A DNA stretch of 64,000 nt, taken from positions 84,393 to 148,392 of the forward strand of contig JAAEPJ010000141.1 of assembly GCA_024222485.1 (NCBI GenBank), in the 5' to 3' direction. The number at the start of each line of letters is the position of its first letter. Position 1 is the stretch's first letter. Positions 11,613-25,700 of this stretch are shown piece by piece. The notes beneath the pieces are model-generated. The model was not told the DNA's origin and did no database searches. It saw only the letters and a program-made list of their open reading frames with translations. The position numbers and the translations under genes are program-made. The DNA is from a bacterium (GTDB lineage Bacteria > RUG730 > JAAEPJ01).

Positions 11613-12875
11613 ATGCTGGATATCAAACTTATTCGTGAAGATAAAAATAATATAATTGAGCGATTAAATCGTAGAGGTAGAGACTTTACTGATGTTATTG
11701 ATCGCATCATCAAAAAGGATCAAGATCGTCGCTTAATTTTAATAGAGCTTGAAGGGAAAAAACAACAGCTTAATTCTTCTTCAAAAGAAATTGGCATTTT
11801 AAAGCAGGAAGGGGAAGAGGAAAAAGCGGATATTTTAAAGCAGAATCTTAAGCAGTTATCAGAAGAAATTAAAGAAGAAGATAAGAATATTACGGAGATT
11901 GATCAAAGCCTTAAATTTTTATTGTTAAGTATTCCTAATGCCTTACTTCTTGATGTGCCTTTGGGGAAATCTGCAGAAGATAATACAATAATCAAAGTAG
12001 TTGGGGAGGCAAAGCTTTTTGATTTTAAGCCTAAAGACCATGTTGATTTAGGGGAAGCACTTGGGTATTTGGATTTTGACCGTGCGGGAAAGATTGCGGG
12101 CTCTCGGTTTCCGCTGCTGATGGGGGAAGGCGCTAAACTTGAGCGGGCTTTAATAAACTTGATGCTTGATCTCCAAGCGGTCAATGGTTATACTGAAGTT
12201 GTGCCGCCATTTTTAGCCAACCAAGCAAGCTTAACAGGGACAGGACAATTACCTAAATTTGAAGAAGATCTTTTTAAGTGCCGTGATGATGAATATTATT
12301 TGATCCCTACCGCTGAAGTTCCTTTGACCAACATTCATAGGAATGAATTTATTAAAGCAGAGGATTTACCACTCAAATATACGGCTTATACCCCTTGTTT
12401 CCGTCGGGAAGCAGGTTCTTATGGTAAAGATACGCGTGGGCTCATTAGGAATCATCAGTTTAATAAAGTTGAAATAGTAAAACTTGTTAAACCGCAAAAT
12501 GCCGAAAAAGAGCTGGAAAGTTTGTTGCGTGATGCAAGCATGGTTCTGGATGCTTTAGAGTTGCCATATAGGGTTGTTAAGCTTTGTGGTGGGGATACAG
12601 GTTTCTCTGCTGCTAAAACTTATGATCTTGAAGTATGGATGCCTAGCTCAGAATCCTACCGTGAAATTTCATCTTGTAGTCTTTTTACGGATTTTCAAGC
12701 GAGAAGATTAAATATAAAATACAAAGATGAAAATAAAAAAACAAATTTTATTTATACTTTAAATGGATCTGGTCTTGCTGTAGGCAGAACCTTTGCTGCC
12801 GTCTTGGAAAACTTTCAAAATGCGGCTGGAAAATTAATTTTACCAGAAATTTTACAAAAATATTTGAAAAACTAA
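11613..12875 (+). CDS. serS: Seryl-tRNA synthetase
   Basis: SerS charges tRNA-Ser and tRNA-Sec with serine. The first ~110 of 420 residues form the charged antiparallel coiled-coil arm that grips the tRNA long arm ('KKQQLNSSSKEIGILKQEG'). The class II catalytic core follows, with motif 2 'CFRREAGSYGKDTRGLIRNH' and motif 3 'NGSGLAVGRTFAAVLENFQ'. Length and order are normal. The gene is 36 bases downstream of thyX and probably cotranscribed with it. A promoter for the next locus begins two bases after its stop. Confidence 0.98.
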   Translation: MLDIKLIREDKNNIIERLNRRGRDFTDVIDRIIKKDQDRRLILIELEGKKQQLNSSSKEIGILKQEGEEEKADILKQNLKQLSEEIKEEDKNITEIDQSLKFLLLSIPNALLLDVPLGKSAEDNTIIKVVGEAKLFDFKPKDHVDLGEALGYLDFDRAGKIAGSRFPLLMGEGAKLERALINLMLDLQAVNGYTEVVPPFLANQASLTGTGQLPKFEEDLFKCRDDEYYLIPTAEVPLTNIHRNEFIKAEDLPLKYTAYTPCFRREAGSYGKDTRGLIRNHQFNKVEIVKLVKPQNAEKELESLLRDASMVLDALELPYRVVKLCGGDTGFSAAKTYDLEVWMPSSESYREISSCSLFTDFQARRLNIKYKDENKKTNFIYTLNGSGLAVGRTFAAVLENFQNAAGKLILPEILQKYLKN

Positions 12876-12876
12876 C

Positions 12877-12905
12877 TTGACTTTTTAAAGTTTACAGGAT
12901 ATTAA
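12877..12905 (+). promoter_or_regulatory. Sigma70-like promoter of the surface-protein locus
   Basis: TTGACT (12877-12882) and TATTAA (12900-12905) are separated by exactly 17 bases. It starts immediately after the serS stop codon and is ~80 bases upstream of the first gene of the giant-protein/PorV/Tad series. Position and spacing make it the best promoter candidate for that operon. Start-site mapping has not been done. Confidence 0.55.
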
Positions 12906-12986
12906 TATAGTAAATTACTTTAAGAATAAGACATAAAGAACAAAACGAAAATAATTAAGTATCTAGTCTGAAAAAAGGGGGGATAT

Positions 12987-13724
12987 ATGACATTAAAGAG
13001 AAAATGGTTTATTTTTTTTCTCGGCATTTTTGTTTTTTCATTGAACTCCAGTCTTTTTGCTGTTGCTAAGCCAACGATCATCTCAACTAATATCAAATCT
13101 TTAGCCCCTGGAGATACGGATGTTACCCTTACTTTTACGACTAATCAACCTTTACCGCAAGAATCTAATAACCCAAACCTCTATTCTCGAGTTGTCATTG
13201 ATAGTACGGCTATTACAGTGACAAAAAATCTTTACGGCAATAATATTGTTTTTAGTTGTATTGTCAAGATTGCTCCGAATGCTCTACCTGAGAAAGATAT
13301 TGATGTCGAAATTTATAGTTATGATAGAGAGGGGAATGAAACAATTTTTCAAGGGAAAGGTTTGTTAGAAATTTATGAACCTTTAGAAACCTCTATTGAG
13401 GAAGTTATCGTACGCACCTTTGATGGTCGGGTTAAGGCTGGGGAAGCAGCTTCGGTTTTGATTAAAGGGAAGAATATTGATACAGGGAAGGTTAAAGTAT
13501 TGTTAATGTGGTCAGGCCTTAGACCATATATGGTCGAATCTAAAACCGGTAAAGAATTGACTTTCAGGATGTCAGCGGAGGATACCGCGAAGCTTAAGCC
13601 AGCCGACTATGAATTATATCTTTATAGCGGTAATGGTGTGAAAGCGGAGACTAAAATAACGGTTATGGAAGCGGATGCAAAAATAGAAATTGGAAAGTCA
13701 AAGGATCAAGCAGCAGTTGTTTAG
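12987..13724 (+). CDS. Secreted protein with IPT/TIG-like Ig domains
   Basis: The 245-residue product has an N-terminal signal peptide (basic start, hydrophobic 'WFIFFLGIFVFSLNSSLFAV'), so it leaves the cytoplasm. The mature part is beta-rich and reads as two immunoglobulin-like domains. The second, from about residue 133 ('VRTFDGRVKAGEAASVLIKG'), resembles an IPT/TIG repeat of the giant protein encoded 64 bases downstream. A very G-rich ribosome binding site (GGGGGG) precedes the ATG. It probably works with the giant protein at the cell surface, perhaps as an anchor or accessory, but this rests on adjacency and fold resemblance only. Confidence 0.65.
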   Translation: MTLKRKWFIFFLGIFVFSLNSSLFAVAKPTIISTNIKSLAPGDTDVTLTFTTNQPLPQESNNPNLYSRVVIDSTAITVTKNLYGNNIVFSCIVKIAPNALPEKDIDVEIYSYDREGNETIFQGKGLLEIYEPLETSIEEVIVRTFDGRVKAGEAASVLIKGKNIDTGKVKVLLMWSGLRPYMVESKTGKELTFRMSAEDTAKLKPADYELYLYSGNGVKAETKITVMEADAKIEIGKSKDQAAVV

Positions 13725-13758
13725 AGATAAATGTGATCTATCTAAATATTAAAAAAAT

Positions 13759-13774
13759 GATTGATGAATCAATC
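13759..13774 (+). promoter_or_regulatory. Small hairpin just upstream of the giant gene's ribosome binding site
   Basis: GATTGA (13759-13764) and TCAATC (13769-13774) form a perfect 6-bp inverted repeat around TGAA. It ends one base before the AAGAGG Shine-Dalgarno sequence of the giant gene. Placement directly against the ribosome site could affect translation or mRNA stability, but a 6-bp repeat is weak evidence. Confidence 0.3.
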
Positions 13775-13788
13775 AAGAGGTATTGGGT

Positions 13789-16700
13789 ATGATAGGGATC
13801 TTGTTGAAACGATTTAGCTTTTTTTTATTTTTTATTCTGTTAACAGTGGGGTTATCTGTACATGCTTCTTTGGTTGATTTTACAATAAATGATGATTTTA
13901 CTGTCGTTCCTGCAGAGATTTTTCAAGGGGCAGGGGATGTTACGATTACGGTTGTGACAGAGGGGGCTATGGCGATGCCGGATAAACCTTCTGGATCCGA
14001 AATAGGTGGTCCCTATTTTACGGTAGAGGGGTTAAGGATTGATGGTGATGTCATATGTGTTAATCCGTATACATTAACAGCGACATTTAAAGTTGATGAG
14101 AAACAAGCTATTGGTGACCGTACAGTTACGGTTTTGGCTGGAACACATTCATCAGGTCAGGATGGCATACATACTTCGGATATAGCCGTTTTGAAGGCCA
14201 CAGAAGTAAGTAAACTTAAGATTGTTCCACCTCCTAAGATATTTGGGTGTCATCCTGCTGAAACATATCGGCAAAACCCTAAAGATATTGAAGTTTATGG
14301 GAGAGGATTTGAAGACAAAGGGAGCTCCGCTACTTTTTTTATTAATGGTATTAAGGTTTCTACTGGCAAAGCTACAAATTCTACTGAGTTTACTTTTTCG
14401 AGTGATCTCACCAAAGTTACTCCTTCAGAAGTAGGAAATCCTCATCCCATTTCAATCCTTGACACAAGTGATGTTGAGATTTTTGCTGATAATGACCTTT
14501 TTATTTTGCATTCCACTCCCACGATTCATTCTGTAAATTCTTCTCTTTTCCGTGGTCAACAATCAGCTACCGTGGATATTCATGGTATAGGCTTTGAGCC
14601 TACGAGTCAGGTTTTTATTACGACTAGTACTGATTATTCTTTTAAAGATTCCAATATAAAAGTGGATGCTATTTCACCTGCAACAAATTTTATTGGTATT
14701 AGAGCTACCATCAGTGTGAATAAGTCCGTAGATCTAGATCCAAGCGGAGATCGTTTTCTTTGGGTCGTTAATCCTGATGTAATATCGGGACATATAAATA
14801 GGAGTTCTTTTCCAATTGAAAATTTTGTAAAAGAAGCTTATATCCCTGAGGTTGATAAGCAAACTTCAACGACAACCGTTACTCAAGGTGATTCTGTGGT
14901 GATTTATTTGTACATAACATCCAACACTATTACATGGTTTGAGGTAGGATCAACAATTGAGATCCCAGGTGAGGGGCTTGATCCAATTAGTATAGCTGCA
15001 GCTGCGGATGCTACACATATGATTGATGGTAATAATGATTTAGTAAATAAGTTGGCTGTGTATCTGAATGTTTCTGAGGATGCTCAAGTAGGAACGCGAG
15101 TATTAAGCGTTAAAAATCCTACCTATGGGACAGACGCTTCTTATGAGTTGACCATCAGCAGTTCTCGCAGAGTAAATTTAGGAACTGCAGAGCTAACAGT
15201 CGATGGTGATTTTTATGTAGGCGAAGCTTCCACGGTAACCATAACCTGTCCAACAACAGCAGCGTTTGAAGAAGACGCAACGGTGATGATTAGTAATATT
15301 TCTGAAGAGGATATTATTACAACATTTATTTCTTCTAGGACACTTTGGTGTTATGTTTCTGTGCCAACGGATATGATGCTTGGACAGCAGACAATAACCG
15401 TAACAAATGAAGTGAGCGAGAATCTTAGTGTTAGTAAGACAAAGTTTATTATTATTGAAGAGTCTCCTTATGTTACTTTCCAAATTGAAGAAGTAGATTT
15501 TTCTTCAAATACTGCAACCTTTTATCAGGGAAAAAGAACCACGGCAACTATTATTTGTTCTGGTAATATTGAAGAGGAAGCGGTGGTTTCTTTTAGCCCA
15601 GGGATCAGTCTTGTAGCAGGTAGCGTTGTCAAGCTTCATGAACTTAAGTTTATGATTACTTTTAGCACGGAGGTTGGTGGTATTGATAATGATGCTTCCT
15701 ATGAAATTACTACAGATTCTTTTATTTTAAAACAAGTCGGTAAGAATGATGTCGAAATTTCCAGAAATCAAAGTTTAGAAGATATCGTAACAGCTATTAA
15801 TATTGAGCATGGCTGGTCAGCTTCTATTGAATTTGGGGAAGAGGTAGATGGTCGTTATTTATTCCGGCAAGCAGCAGTTGATGTTAAAAACTCTACGGAT
15901 ACCTATATTAGTTCTGCATTATGGTTTTTAATGGATGTCGCAAAAATAGATAATTTAGGGGAGCAATACCTGACAATCAATAACTCCTCATATATAGATG
16001 CTTCATTCTCTGTGCCGGTTATTGTGGCAGTAAGCGAGGCATCAAATCCTACGATTACTTCTATAGCTTATTCTTCAACGACCACAGACTCATCAGTTAT
16101 ACTCTATAAGGGCGAGACAAGAGAGATCTTTATCAAAGGCATAGGATTTCAGAGCAATTCAGTTTTTAGTACATTAAATGCTAATATTATAATTAATACA
16201 GAGACAACACAGGTTTTATCTAGTACTGAAGCACTTCTTTCCATCACTGTCGGAAATATAGAGGATTTGGAAGATACTACTTATTCATTAACAGTCACAA
16301 ATGAAGAATTTGATGCTTCATTTACGCTGCAAGGGGCTATTGAGATTAATACTAAGCATGTAGTATTAGATGTTTTTCCTACTATGTTATCCCCAGGTAC
16401 AACAGAATATTTTAAGATTAATGGTACAGATTTTAATCTAGATAATGAGTTTTATATTCTGATTGATGGACAGGAAGTATTTACAGATACAACAATAATA
16501 AATGCGGATGACTATATTGTTTTTATCACTAGTGAGTGTAATTCTAGGGTTCAGGTTTCTTGTGAGGTTCAAGTGGGAAGAGGGGTTCCTAATGGAATGC
16601 ATGATGTCAGTTTATATTTTGTGGATAATCAATCAACAGCTACGAAAAATGGCGCTTTCAAGGTTCCTCTTCGGCCAGAAATTACATCAATTCCTACAAC

Positions 16701-19700
16701 TGTGAGTCAAGGAGAGATGAATAAAGAAGTCACAATCTTAGGTAAAAACTTTGAAGCCGGTGCAACTGTTACAGTCGGGGGTTCAGGTGTTACTCCTTCT
16801 TCATTCTCTGTGACTTCTACCAATCTTATGACATTCCTCTGTGACTTAACATCGGATGCTGAAAAAACAGATCGGCAGGTTGCTGTTATTAACCGATCAG
16901 GACAGTTTAGTACTGGAACCCTAAAGGTCATTGCTCCACCTATTATAAAAGAAGACGGAGTTAATCCTTCTAGTGTAATGAAAGGTACAACTAGATACCT
17001 TGAAATTACAGGTCAAAACTTTAATAAAGATTTTGATATTATTTTTAGTGGCACAACAACTTATCAAAGTGAGGGGGATACTTCGATAGAAGAGTCAATC
17101 CATATTATTAGTGTTAATTATACGGGGGGAACACATTTATCTGCAGAGGTGTATATTGGAAAGAGTGTTTTGAGTGGTGCGCATGATATCGAAGTTATTA
17201 ATTATGAGGATGATTCTAAGCAGAATAAGCAATCACAGGGTATCGGTTCAGGTGTTCTTAAGGTCAGAACTCCACTTTCAATTTCTAATGATATTGTGAC
17301 TATCCCTGCTGGGTATGAGGGGAAGTTTATCATTCTTACTGGTGAAGGTTTTGATAAGGAGATGGAGATAGAGTTCAGCGGTGCTCTTACAGATATTGAG
17401 ATTCCCCTTGGTAAGTTTATTAACTCCCAAGAATATGAGCTTACCTTAGATGTTGATTCAGAGGCTAATTTAGGAGAAAGGACTATTACTCTTAGATTAG
17501 GAGATGATTCTGCAAGTAAGAAAATAATAGAAATTATTCAGCCATTAGCTATTAAAGAAATTACTCCTGAAAATATTCCCATCGGTTTAAGGTTTGCCTC
17601 CATGCATATTAATGCAGAAGCTTTAGATTTAGATATTACCACCACTACTGTTATTTTTAATAAAGGGCTTGTGGATCAATTTCCTGTTACAGGGATTGAT
17701 CCTGATGGACAAGTAGAAATTATTGGTGGTGGGATTGAGAACCTTGTTATTGATTCTGATACATATAATTCAGGGTTTATGACTCTCTATTTTTCTGTAT
17801 ATTCTACAGCAACTGCAGGCTCTCGCGATCTTCTTATTACGAATCAAGATCAAGAAAATATCATTGAAGAAAAAAGTGGCGTTACTATAATAGAGGGGGT
17901 AGAAATAAGTGTTTTTACTCCTAGCCAATATCAACCTACATCTGAGTTTACTCCTTTTAAAATTTTAGGCTCAGGTTTTGATTCACAGTATAAAGTTGGT
18001 TCGAGTACTATAACCTTTACGAATAATGATGATATAAATTTTAGTATAACTCACGATGATGATGATGAGATTCAAGGAACATTTACCTGGGCGGGGTCAA
18101 CGGATACAATTCTTAGTAATAGGTTTATTGATATTACAGTAGAAAATGCTGATGGGACAATAGGGAAACTCGAAGATGCTCTTTACTTATTAGAAGAGCT
18201 AAAGATTATTCAAGAGTTGACAACACCAACAACGATTCCTATTAATGCCAAGAATTATTCTATGACGATTAAAGGTAAAGGGTTCATCGATGGCATAGAT
18301 GTTTCATTTGATATTGCTGGGAATGAGGAACTCGTGACGATAAATGAAATTGAATTCGTTGATTCAAGTGAAATTATTATTAATTTTGATACAGATTCGA
18401 GTATTGTGCCTGGGTCTAGTGGTGCAATTATTTTAGAGAATCCAAATGGATCTAAAGAAGATCCTCCTTTAGATGATTTTATCATGTTTCAAAATTTGCC
18501 AACGATTTATTCGATAGATCCGGGCTTTGTCAGAGTTGGTGGAGAGAAAGATGTAACTATTACAGGTATTAATTTTGACTTAATACACTCGACAGGTATT
18601 ACCATTAGTAATGGTTTATCTCTCTTGATAACATCACCTATAACTCCTACAGAAATTCAAGGGACAATCATTGCCTCACAATCTTCTTATGCTGGGGATG
18701 TAAGCATTTATCTTTCTACGGTTGCTGTGGATAACATTCAGAGTATATCAGAAGGTTTATTTGAGGTCTTGCCTGAGCCTACTGTCGATGAAGTTCATCC
18801 AAGTACCTTATATGCGAATAAGATGGTGCAGTTTCATATTTATGGAGAAGGGTTTGACTCTGATATTGAATTAATTATTCGTGATATCAAAAGTGGAGTA
18901 ACGACTTATGCAACACTGTACTCATCAACAGGTGATTTTAGACGGAGTGATACACGAATTATTGCAGAGGAATTGACTATTTCACAAGAAGGTACTTATA
19001 ATATTGAATTAGTGAATCAAGATGGGAGCAAGATTGTTGTTAGTGAAGGATTGACTGTCTACTCTCAAGTTACAGAGGCTAATATTTCAACCGTTGAGCC
19101 ACAGTTTGCTGTTTTAGGGGAAGAAGAGAAAGAATTGACTATTTTTGGAGCTAATTTTTTAGATGGTGTAAAGATTGGCTTTGAAGGTGGGATTTCTGTT
19201 ACAACATCTAATGTGAGTTATTCAAGTGCAACAATAGTTATTAATGTTCCTAATGGAGTTATTCCTGGAGTACATAATTTAATTTTTTCAAACCCTAATT
19301 CGACTCCTGCAACTAAAACTTTCTATGTAATAGCTCAGCCAGTTGTAACAGGAATTACACCTTCAACGATTCAACAAGATACGACGGTTGAAGTTACAAT
19401 AGTAGGTGAAAAATTTGTTAAAGATGGTGGTGCAGAAGGGGGCAATATTAATTTTAGTATTACAGGAGATGATATTACTGTTTTAGATACCGATGCAACC
19501 TTTGTTGCTTCCGGTCACATTTTTGGTAGAATTTATGTTGGTAAAAACGCTAACGTTGGGCCTCATGATGTTATTGTGAATAATCCATTTTCAACTTATG
19601 GGAGTGGTGGGAACCTCTTGATAATAGAAGCCCCTGTGGCCATTACAACAGTCTCGCCAAATATTACTAGTCAAGGTGAAATGGAAGCTGATATTATTGT

Positions 19701-22700
19701 TTCTGGAACAGGTTTTGAACCTAATTTAAATGTTGATATTACAGGGATGGGTGTTTCTGTTGAGAATATTAAATATGTAAGCAGTGAGCAGCTAGTTCTC
19801 ACTATTAAGGTTGTTGATGGTGCTAAAATTTCTAACAGAGGAATTAAAATTACAAATCCAGATAAGCCACCTGTAACAATTCCAAACAAGCTTCAAGTAC
19901 TGCCAAAGGTTATTATTGAAAGGTTAAGCCCAAGTCGTATTGCTAGAGGAATTAGTAGTTTGGAAATGAATATTATAGGGAGTAATTTTCATAGTTCATC
20001 TAATTATATTACATTAGATGAGTTTAGTTTTGGTAATGGGTTTACAATTTCTAATATTGTCACTCATAGTCAAGAACATATTACCTTTGATTTAAGTGTT
20101 GAGGCAGATGCTTTTTTAAGCACTTTAGAGCTAAACCTTGAAACAGGAGATGGACTTACAGTTGATAAATCTAATGCTTTGGAAATTATTGATGCAATCG
20201 ATATTGATAACATAGAACCAAGTCAAATTACGCTTTCTTCTTATGGAGTCACAACGGCTACACTAACTATGAATGGTATAGGCTTTATTTCTGAATCTTC
20301 TATGCCAACCATTGTGTTTTCAGACTCTATTAGTGTTGCTAGCCGTACATTTGAGAGTCCTTCTATTCTAAAAGCTTATATTTCTATTCCTTTAGGATCA
20401 ACCTTAGGTAAAAAAGATGTGACTATTACGAATGAAGATAATACTTTTGGTGAGGGAATTGGGCTTATTGAGTTAACTGAAGCGCTTAAGATCAGTACTG
20501 CTTCGCCTTATAGTGTTGCTAAAGGGGTTATTAATGCAGGGATTACCTTAACTGGAGAAGGCTTTAGCTCTAACATTGAGGTAGAAGCCAATGATTCAGA
20601 TGTGACTATAACGCATGAGTATATTAGTAGAGAAGAATTAATGCTTTATGTGACAATTTCAACAGCTCATGTAGCTTCGACTGCAGTTATTACAGTTACA
20701 AACCCAGATACAAGTATTGATACATTTACTTTGGATTGCTTAGATTTACCAGCTGTTACTTCTATCTCACCGGATAATGTGGGGCAAGGAGCTAAAACTT
20801 CAATCATTTTAACAGGGTTTCATCTTGAAGATGTAACAGAACCTGGGAAGATAGTCTTTACTAATAATGATATTAATGTTTTAGCTATTACTGCTAGCTC
20901 TGATAATAGTTTGACTCTTGATATTAGTGTATCTGAAGCAGCTATTCCTGGATTATTAAACACTTATATAACAGATAGTCATACACTTACAGGTATTTCA
21001 TATAATGTATTTGAAATTATCCCATCACCTGCCGTAAATATTATTTCTCCTACAACTTTAACTCCAGGAACAACCCAAGTGGTGACTTTTATTGGTTCGG
21101 GTTTTAAAGATGGGGTAACAGTTAGTTTTCCTACAGTATCAGAAGACAAGATTTTTATTTCTAGCTATACCTATACAAATTTACAAACATTTTCTTGCCA
21201 GATTTATGCCGTTGAGAAAATTTTACCAGGTTTATATCATATGAAAGTCACTAATACTGATGGTAGTATGGAAGATGTTGATAAGGAGTATACTATTTTA
21301 GAAGTTCCTAAAACACCAATTATTTCTTATATTGTTCCTGAGAAACTTGCTTTTGGTGCCGTTAATCAGGATATTTATATTTATGGGAGTAATTTTTTAG
21401 ATAATACTTTAATTGATTTTGGTGCTGATGAAATTACTATTTCCACACAAACGATTTTATCAACTCAAATTAATCTTCAGGTTAATGTTTCTGACTCTGA
21501 TAGTTCTATTGATGGCTATAGCTCAATTAAAATTACGAACCCAATAGGTAATAAAAGTACAACAACTTTTACGATGCTTGAGTTGGTATCAGTTCCAAAT
21601 ATTCAATTAATGATACCGAGTACTCTCACACAGGGTACAACGATCGAAATGGTGGAATTAACAGGTTCCGGATTTATTGATGATGGCTTAGAAATTACTG
21701 TCAGTAATAACACAGGTATTAGTATTTCTAATATTAAGGTCGTCGGGCGTTCTAAGATAACTTTTGATGTCTATACGACAACAGCTTCAGTTTTAAATAA
21801 CCATGATATAACTATTTTGACTGCTAATGGTGAGACTCAAGGTGTCGGGATTTTCGATATTGTCCCTCCGCTTTCAATTACTTCCGCTGATTCTGATCAG
21901 GTTGCAGCAGGCTCACAAAATAGAGATGTTTGGATTTATGGGACAGGTTTTGATGAAAGTATTACGAGGGATGATATTGTTTTTGGTGATGGTGGAATTG
22001 GAATTGATCGGCTTTATTTTATTAAAGACACTACCTTGCGTCTTGTTCTTGATGTTGATGCAACAGCTGTTTTAGGAGATAGAAAAATTACTATTAGTAA
22101 GGATAATGGAGATGTTACAAGTCAAACAGGAGTTTTTGAAGTTATTCCGCCTGTAACAGTGATTTCTATAACCCCTAAAGAAGCAAGTATTGGTATTAAA
22201 GATTTACCTATTACTATTGAGGGAACTGAATTTTCTGAGGGGCTTGATATTTCTTTTACGAATGGTTCTGGCGTAGAGGCTACGACAATAACAGTCGTTA
22301 GTGAAAGTAAAATTACGGCATTCTTGACTATTGAAGATGATGCAGAAGAAGGGTCAAGAAACTTAGTCATTACCAATAGTAATGGAAACTTTGGTTTTAA
22401 AGAAGCCGCGTTTATTGTTGAGGAAACAGTTAAGGTTCAAAGTGTTATTAATGCAGACGGTGGTGCACAATATTTCACACTAGATGGATCTACTACTCAG
22501 GTACTTAGTATTGGCGGGAAAGGATTTAAGGTTTCTAGTGAGGGGATAGAGCCTGAAGTTATTTTTTCTGGATTGGAAGTTTTAGAAGCGACCAATACAT
22601 TTGTAAGTAGCAGTAAAATTACTTCTGAAATTACTCTAGATATGACGAGTGTTAATGCGGGAGATTATATTGATGTCAGAGTCAGGAATTATGACGGTAC

Positions 22701-25700
22701 GACTGGAATAGGAAAGAGTATTTACTATTTTGTTGATGAAATGCTAATTACAAAAGTTATTCCTGATGAGGTACCCAAAGGTGCCGAACTTGAAACGATT
22801 ACAATTTTAGGTGAAGGGTTTGTCGAGGGGTTAAGCTTAGAATTTAATGAGCTTACAAATACTTCGGACCTTACTTTTGATAATGATGATTTGAAAGTTA
22901 TTGATGATAGAACTATAGAGGTAGATATTAATGTAGATGTTGAAATGAGTACAGGTTATGTAACTTTTACAGTACTAAATCCGGGGCAAGGAGATGATTA
23001 CGAAGGCATTGACAGCACTAATACTTTAACAATTATTGATGCTCCAGTAATTCACTATGTTTATCCTGAAAAATTTCAGCAAGGTGCAGATAACCAAGTC
23101 ATGACAGTAATAGGTACAAGTTTTACGAATTTTGAGAGTATAGATATTGCTGGTGGGATACAGATTAATTCAAGTCAGATCTATACTTCATCTATTACGG
23201 TTAATATGAGTATTGACGGTGGTGCTGGGCTTGGTTCAAGAAGTGTATCTATTACAGCGGGGGGCAATACTGGACAGGGTCGAGATGTTTTTGAGGTTAC
23301 AACTGCTCCTGTTATTAAAGAGGTTTTTCCAACTTATTTAACACAAGGAACGGAGGACCGTACTGTGGAAATTAGAGGGGAAGGGTTTGATTCTACTTCA
23401 GATGTTAGAATTTGTGATGAAGATGAAGAAAATGCCTTAGGTATTACTATTTTAAATACCAGTATTGAAGGCGATGGTAAGATTACTTTAACTGTTGATA
23501 TATCTTCCACTACTTCTGTCATTGGTTTCTATGATATTAAAGTCGATAACTCCAATGGTAGTAGTGGCGAAGGTCTCGGAGTTATTGAAATTGTAGAACC
23601 ACCAATCGAACCATTTTTGCAAAGTATTACGCCAAAAAGACTTAGACAAGGAGAAGTTGATCAACAAGTTGTTGTTCAAGGATATAACCTACAAAATGGG
23701 GTGCGTGCTGTTTTTGGTGGTGGGAATGTACATGTTACCTCTAGAACTTATAGCCTTGATAATTCGCAAGTTGTTTTAACCGTCACAGTTGATGATGAGG
23801 CTTCACTCGACTGGAGAACATTGACCTTAACTAACCCTGATAATGGAAGTGCTTCATATGAAGATGTGTTTGAAGTTTTTACAGATCCAAGTATTAATGA
23901 GGAGGATGGAATAGAGCCTTCTAATGCTATTTTAAAATCAACAACAAGTACAAAAACAGTTGAGCTGATTATTAATGGGACAGCACTAAAAAGAGAGACA
24001 GTTTTAGAATTCTCTCATTCAGAGATTTCTTTAACAACAGTAACATATATAAGTAATTCACAACTTAAGGCTGTTTTAGCGATCTCCTCTGCTGTTTCAT
24101 CAGGTTTACATGACATTAAAGTTATAAATCCATACGGTGCAACTGGATTTTCTCCTAGAGCGTTATATATTTCAGATCCTATTGTAATCTCATCAATTAC
24201 ACCAAACCAAATTTCTAGTAGTTTAGAGCATCAAGAATTGAAAATTTGGGGAGAAGGTTTTGTCGGAGGAATGGATTTACAGTTTTTAGGTTCAGGTATT
24301 CAAGTGCATGATTTAGAATATCGGAATGAAAACTTAGTTGTTGCTAATGTTACGATTGGCGTAGGGGCTGAAGAGACATTTCGTAAAGCTACACTTACTA
24401 ATCCCTATAAAATAACTTCTGAAGATACAGGTGTTGATAAGCTAGAAGTTTTGCCTAAACCTGTGGTAAAAAGTATTCATACTCCAGAGATAGAGCAGGA
24501 CTCTGAGACTTTAATTCATATTAAAGGGGCAGGTTTTTATGGTTCTAAGACTCAAGTGCCAAGTGTTGAGTTTTCAGGGAATGGCATTGAGGTTACTTCA
24601 GTGATTTATAATGGTTCCACAGACCTTACAGCTTATATTATTATTTATGCTACGGCAACAACAGGAGAAAGAGATGTTACTGTTACTTTTAAAGATGCGA
24701 GTTCTATGGAAGCAATAGGTAAAGGTGTTTTTATGGTTAAAGAGATTCTGGATGTGGTTAGTCTTTCGATTACAAAGATTCCACAAGGGGATGAAGAGAG
24801 ATCAATATCAGTTGTAGGCACAGGCTTTGAAGAGGGGATAGAGGCCCAGTTTTTAAAGGATGGAGTAACAGTTGTTAATACACGCTATAAGAGTAAGAAT
24901 GAGCTAGAGTTAATCGTTACGGTAGGCACTAGCGCAGATCTTGCTATTCGAGACCTATTGCTGACTAACCCAGAGACCTTGGATAAAATATTTGAGGATA
25001 TGTTAGAGGTTGTTTATCCTATTAGTCTTGACAGTATTGAACCTAATGAGATTGGTCTTGGGGTGTCTGAGAAACAAGTGATTTTGCGTGGGACAAACTT
25101 TGAAGATCAATCTATTGTGACCATTAAAGGGACAGGACTTAAATATTCCACGGTTAGCTATAATAGTACCACTGAAATTATTTTAAAGGTTGAAGTCAAT
25201 GAAGGGGCTGTGCTTTCTAAGAGAGATATTACGGTAGAGGCACCGAGTGGAAATAGGGGGGAGGAACTTGAGTTCATTGAGGTCGTAAACGCCATCTCAG
25301 TTAGTGAAGTTACCCCAAGATATCTGATTAGAGGAACTGAGGGATCAATGATTACTTTACGCGGTTCAAACTTCGAATATTCTCCGTCTCCTTCTTCGTC
25401 TCCTTCTACGGCAACACCTTCTACGGCAACAATTACTGGCTATGGCGTAGAAATTACAAGTATTACGGCTGATAGTTCAACAGAACTTAAATTATTTGTA
25501 ACAGTGGCTTCTACGGCGACTTTAGGAAGTAGGGATCTTGTGGTTAAAAATAGTGATGGATCTGTTGGCAGATCTGAAGGAGTGTTACAAGTAACAGAGG
25601 AGCTTTCTTTTTCAAGAATGGAGCCAAATAACCTTGGGCTTGGTGCAGAATCTGAGCTTATATCCGTTTATGGTACAGGCTTCATCAGTGATACGAATGT

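Noticed and set aside
13783..13788. TTG at 13783 as the start of the giant protein
   Set aside because: It would leave two bases between the AGAGG and the start; ATG 13789 gives an 8-base spacing.
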